Of a stretch of 64,000 nucleotides of DNA, positions 61,458 to 64,000 are shown piece by piece. Made by a program: the position numbers and the translations under genes. Origin of the DNA: Candidatus Gastranaerophilales bacterium (lineage in GTDB: Bacteria; Cyanobacteriota; Vampirovibrionia; Gastranaerophilales; Gastranaerophilaceae); NCBI GenBank assembly GCA_944325705.1, contig CALVBB010000005.1, positions 1 to 64,000 on the forward strand, read 5' to 3'. The notes below the pieces were generated by a model that made no database searches, was not told the origin of the DNA, and saw only the letters and a list, made by a program, of their open reading frames with translations. Position 1 is the first letter of the stretch, and each line of letters begins with the position of its first letter.

Positions 61458-61976
61458 ATGGAAGAACATCACACTACCGATTGTTTTTTATGCGGACATC
61501 CTGTATTAAAACATGTATTAACAGGTTTGTTAGTATTTCTGGGCGCATTTGCTGCATTTTATGTTGTAACGGACTGGCATTACAAAAGAATGCTTGATCC
61601 TTTTGTTCAAATGAGAAAAGTTGACAAAATGATGATGAAAGAGCAGCAGCAGGCACGTAAATTGATTGAAAAACAGGCGCAAAAAGATTTCAATTTTGAA
61701 AAGAGAACCGAACGTTTTATCAGAGCAGAGAAAGACGGTGATAATTACAAGATTATCATTGACTTAAAACCTTTTGACAATGATGAAAAAAATGTTGAGG
61801 TCACAACAGACGGAAATGTCTTAACAGTAACTGCAGCAGGTGCAGTTAACCGCCACGGACACGAACACATTTTGAAAGTTGCGCAGAGCTATTCATTCAA
61901 TGATGATGTTGATTTGAGCAAAATCACAAAAATTAGAGAAGGAAATGAATACATCATTTTTGTTCCAGCAGAATAA
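61458..61976 (+). CDS. Membrane-anchored Hsp20/alpha-crystallin-like protein, 172 aa
   Basis: Seen: Cys/His-containing N-terminus (TTDCFLCGHPVLKHV), one membrane segment (about 20-40), a charged helical linker with many Met/Gln/Lys (60-90), and a C-terminal beta domain (about 95-172; YKIIIDLKPFDNDEKNVEVTTDG, VLTVTAAG, YSFNDDVDLSKITKI), like the alpha-crystallin domain of small heat-shock proteins. It may act as a periplasmic or membrane-bound chaperone (inference). RBS AAAGGAG. Confidence 0.7.
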   Translation: MEEHHTTDCFLCGHPVLKHVLTGLLVFLGAFAAFYVVTDWHYKRMLDPFVQMRKVDKMMMKEQQQARKLIEKQAQKDFNFEKRTERFIRAEKDGDNYKIIIDLKPFDNDEKNVEVTTDGNVLTVTAAGAVNRHGHEHILKVAQSYSFNDDVDLSKITKIREGNEYIIFVPAE

Positions 61977-62037
61977 GTAATAAGTTTATACTGCTTCCGG
62001 TCTACAGCCGGCCGAACCATATTTAATCTCACAACAT

Positions 62038-62075
62038 AAAAAGACCTGATTTTTATAAAAAATCAGGTCTTTTTA
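62038..62075. terminator. Terminator upstream of the REC gene
   Basis: AAAAAGACCTGATTTTT pairs with AAAAATCAGGTCTTTTT; ends 15 bases before the ATG at 62091, so the next gene must start its transcript inside or from read-through. Confidence 0.85.
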
Positions 62076-62090
62076 TGTTAACATCAGTAT

Positions 62091-62477
62091 ATGAAAAAAA
62101 TTTTAGTAGTTGACGATTCGCCAAACTGGGTTAAATACCATGAAAGCGCGCTTTTATTAATATTCGGTGACAATGTTATTATAGATAAAGCTTATTCTGC
62201 ACGCGAAGCTAATGATAAAATTACCGCGTCAGTTGACGAACCTTACGACATAATTTTCACTGATATGCAGATGGAAACCGACTTTCTGCCGTTTTATGCA
62301 GGAGAGTGGTTTATAAAACAGATTCAGCTTTTTAAGGAGTACAAGGCCACAAAAGTTGTAATAATTTCCGCAACCAGCAACATACGTCAGATTTCGGAAA
62401 AATACAATGTTGATTTTATTCCGAAATATATGTGCAAAAGCGTTGAAGCTTATAAAAAGGTTCTGGATGTAAAATAG
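62091..62477 (+). CDS. Stand-alone receiver (REC) domain protein, 128 aa
   Basis: CheY-like response regulator without output domain. Seen: KILVVDDSPNW (acidic pair D8/D9), IIFTDMQME (phospho-acceptor Asp about 57), VIISATSN (Thr/Ser switch Ser), and a Lys in FIPKYMC. Proteins of this kind signal by protein contact. No RBS and only 15 bases after a terminator, so its promoter may lie in the hairpin; expression could be low. Adjacent kinase fragment at the window end is a possible partner (weak). Confidence 0.85.
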   Translation: MKKILVVDDSPNWVKYHESALLLIFGDNVIIDKAYSAREANDKITASVDEPYDIIFTDMQMETDFLPFYAGEWFIKQIQLFKEYKATKVVIISATSNIRQISEKYNVDFIPKYMCKSVEAYKKVLDVK

Positions 62478-62506
62478 CCCCTTTTATAATAAATTTTCAA
62501 CTTATT

Positions 62507-62536
62507 AAAAAAGACCGCCTTAAAAAAGCGGTCTTT
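62507..62536. terminator. Bidirectional terminator
   Basis: AAAAGACCGC…GCGGTCTTT hairpin between convergent genes. Confidence 0.85.
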
Positions 62537-62569
62537 AAAAAAAGAGTTAATCACACAGTTATATATTTT

Positions 62570-63445
62570 TTAGAAAGCTGCGGCAGGTTTCTTCTGGGCA
62601 GTAGCGCCAGGGATAGACTGCCAGTTGGCTGCCATAATCTTTTTGAAAGATTTCAACGCAGTATCTTCAAGTTCACCGAGTTCTTCAGCTTCCATAATGA
62701 GTTCTCTCAGAGGAAGCAGAGCACGCTGGTCGCGAAGAACACCGAGAGCGGCGGCGGCACCGGCTCTTACCAGTTCGTTTTCATTACGGTTTTTCATAAC
62801 ATCAATCAAAGCAGGAACTGCTTTTGTATCATTCAGTTTGCCCAGTGAAGTAACTGCATAAATTCTAACGTTTACCCATTCGTCATACAACATATTAATA
62901 ACTTTATCAACAGCCTTTTTGTTTCCGATTTCGCCCAGTGCTCTTGTAGCATCACATCTGACGTTAACTTTTTCGTGGTCTAGTGAAGCGATCAACGCAT
63001 CAGTTGCAACATCACCTATTTCAATAAGCGCATCTGTAGCGGTAATACAAACCTGCGGGTTTTCATCATTTAGCGCTTCGACCAGAGGTTCCACAACGAT
63101 TTCACCGCCCAAACGGCCGAGTGCACGTGCAGCGCGGACTCGAACATCAACGTTTCTGTCCTCTCTTAAAGATTCAATCAGGTGGGTTGTAGCTTTTGAA
63201 TCGCCAAGTTCGCCGAGAGCTCTTGCAGCATAAAGACGAACAGAACCATTTTTGTCATGTTTTAATACATCAATTAATGGTTCAACAGCTTTTGAATCAC
63301 CCATCTCGCCGAGGATACGGGCTGCGTTGTATCTGACTTTTTCGGAATTGCTTGTTTTTAAGTCTACTAACAATTCGTCAAATGATTTTTTAACCTGTTT
63401 TTTCTTACTGTTCACACTAATTGTCATTAAATTTTCCTCCGACAC
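62570..63445 (-). CDS. HEAT-repeat (PBS-lyase-like) protein, 291 aa
   Basis: Tandem alpha-helical HEAT/EZ repeats of about 31 residues from residue 35 to 265 (VRYNAARILGEMGDSKAVEPL; VRLYAARALGELGDSKATTHL; VRVRAARALGRLGGEIVVEPL and so on, shown in parts), like phycobilisome-lyase and scaffold HEAT proteins. No catalytic residues. Ends with a basic Ala/Pro tail (TAQKKPAAAF). Likely a cytoplasmic scaffold. RBS GGAGGAAAATT. Confidence 0.9.
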   Translation of the reverse strand: MSEENLMTISVNSKKKQVKKSFDELLVDLKTSNSEKVRYNAARILGEMGDSKAVEPLIDVLKHDKNGSVRLYAARALGELGDSKATTHLIESLREDRNVDVRVRAARALGRLGGEIVVEPLVEALNDENPQVCITATDALIEIGDVATDALIASLDHEKVNVRCDATRALGEIGNKKAVDKVINMLYDEWVNVRIYAVTSLGKLNDTKAVPALIDVMKNRNENELVRAGAAAALGVLRDQRALLPLRELIMEAEELGELEDTALKSFKKIMAANWQSIPGATAQKKPAAAF

Positions 63446-63788
63446 TACAATAAAAATTCTACACTATGTATTTATAAAAAATATTTGTAGAAAATTATTG
63501 CCTTTTTTCCTTATATATATTAAACATTTGTAACATTTGCCAAGTTGTCCTTAAGTGTTTGTCGGTGATGTCTTCTGATTTCCGGTTATTAAGGGGTTAT
63601 GTCTTTTTACCGTAAATCTGATTAAGGGTAACACTCACACTTTTTATTTTATACTATCAATATAACATATTTTTCAAACAATTTCTTAATTCGTTTATAT
63701 TATTTATGCAAATTTGATGATTGTTTTTTTAACATAATGTTTAATTCAATAATACGCCCATGTTTTTTGTAACATAACTTTACATATA
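63446..63788. other. 343-bp AT-rich intergenic region, no gene seen
   Basis: Contains runs of TATATA (63513-63520), TTTTTT and several TAACAT motifs (for example 63661-63667, 63733-63738 and 63769-63775), probably promoters of the flanking genes. No open frame or RNA signature that I can support. Confidence 0.5.
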
Positions 63789-64000
63789 TTACTTACTACA
63801 GATAGTAATAATAAATTCGCTACCCCTGCCAACCTCACTGTTTACAATAATTTTGCCGTTATGCTTTTCAATTATCTTTGCAGAAATCGCTAAGCCCAGC
63901 CCTGTGCCGACTCCTACACCTTTTGTTGTATAACCGGCTGTAAAAATTTTATTAATTTCATCCTGAGAAATTCCTTTTCCGGTGTCTTTCACGCTCACAG
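63789..64000 (-). CDS. 3' end of a sensor histidine kinase (ATPase domain), cut by the window edge
   Basis: C-terminal 69 codons or so: KDTGKGISQDEINKIF (G1 box DxGxG), FTAGYTTKGVGVGTGLGLAIS (F and G2 boxes, shown in part), HNGKIIVNSEVGRGSEF (tail strand). Intact catalytic motifs. Start lies beyond 64000; the GTG at 63998 is not a real start. Confidence 0.85.
   Translation of the reverse strand, partial: VSVKDTGKGISQDEINKIFTAGYTTKGVGVGTGLGLAISAKIIEKHNGKIIVNSEVGRGSEFIITICSK

Overview
The window looks like a chromosomal stretch of a gut-type non-photosynthetic cyanobacterium-related lineage (Gastranaerophilales / Vampirovibrionia, 'Melainabacteria'). This is an inference from the AT-rich composition, the several type IV prepilin-like proteins with an almost invariant FTLAEVLITLGIIGVVAAM start, a PPi-dependent phosphofructokinase, a class A RNase P RNA and many small orphan proteins. 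No marker here fixes the taxonomy.

Layout. 0-9.6 kb: rarA, an orphan solute-binding protein, three unknown small proteins, rpmB, miaB and an acyl-CoA ligase. 9.6-12.6 kb: two convergent prepilin genes, two copies of a poly-G leader cassette, and rnpB. 12.8-16.7 kb: recA and neighbours. 16.8-19.7 kb: an operon of a TPR protein, a metallophosphoesterase and an MBL-fold hydrolase. 19.7-25 kb: a broken XRE regulator and a broken prepilin, thrC, a recent tandem duplication of an unknown gene, and hom. 25-31 kb: signalling genes (HD, GGDEF, response regulator, histidine kinase), GNAT and DMT transporter. 31-37 kb: SulP transporter, a poly-G-gated GT17 glycosyltransferase, Zn alcohol dehydrogenase, a metal exporter and ogt. 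37-42.4 kb: an accessory island with a lipase-like protein, a composite nuclease-toxin-like protein and an HExxH protein, ending at tRNA-Arg, which has a displaced copy of its 3' end. 42.7-52 kb: nitrilase, two GT2 genes, XRE plus prepilin, alaS and dut. 52-54.5 kb: GH57. 54.6-59 kb: a putative toxin-immunity cluster. 59-64 kb: pfp, a RHH regulator, an Hsp20-like membrane protein, a REC protein, a HEAT-repeat protein and the end of a histidine kinase.

Two systems stand out. (1) A recurrent 'phase-variable start cassette' occurs at four places (1-41, 9699, 11839, 34128). Each has a strong RBS, an ATG, about ten similar codons and then a run of 11-13 G. At 34128 the run of 11 G is in frame with a GT17 glycosyltransferase, and either other frame stops within a few codons of the run. 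At 9699 the run of 13 G is out of frame, but 14 or 11 G would open a continuous frame into a prepilin. Two copies also carry a TTGCAG-N17-TATAAT promoter and a long hairpin whose loop core is repeated at six sites in the window. (2) A polymorphic toxin-immunity-like cluster at 54.6-59 kb has two related effectors with a shared N-terminal domain, each followed by multi-pass membrane proteins, one set expanded to four tandem paralogues. The same sequence domain (…EF..NE.AI…GIP.EADL…YVR.YTR.DGT.VR.Y.RS) sits at the C-terminus of the lipase-like and nuclease-like proteins at 37.6-41.2 kb. Both cluster effectors carry the same one-base deletion.

All functions are read from sequence motifs by eye; no database search was run.
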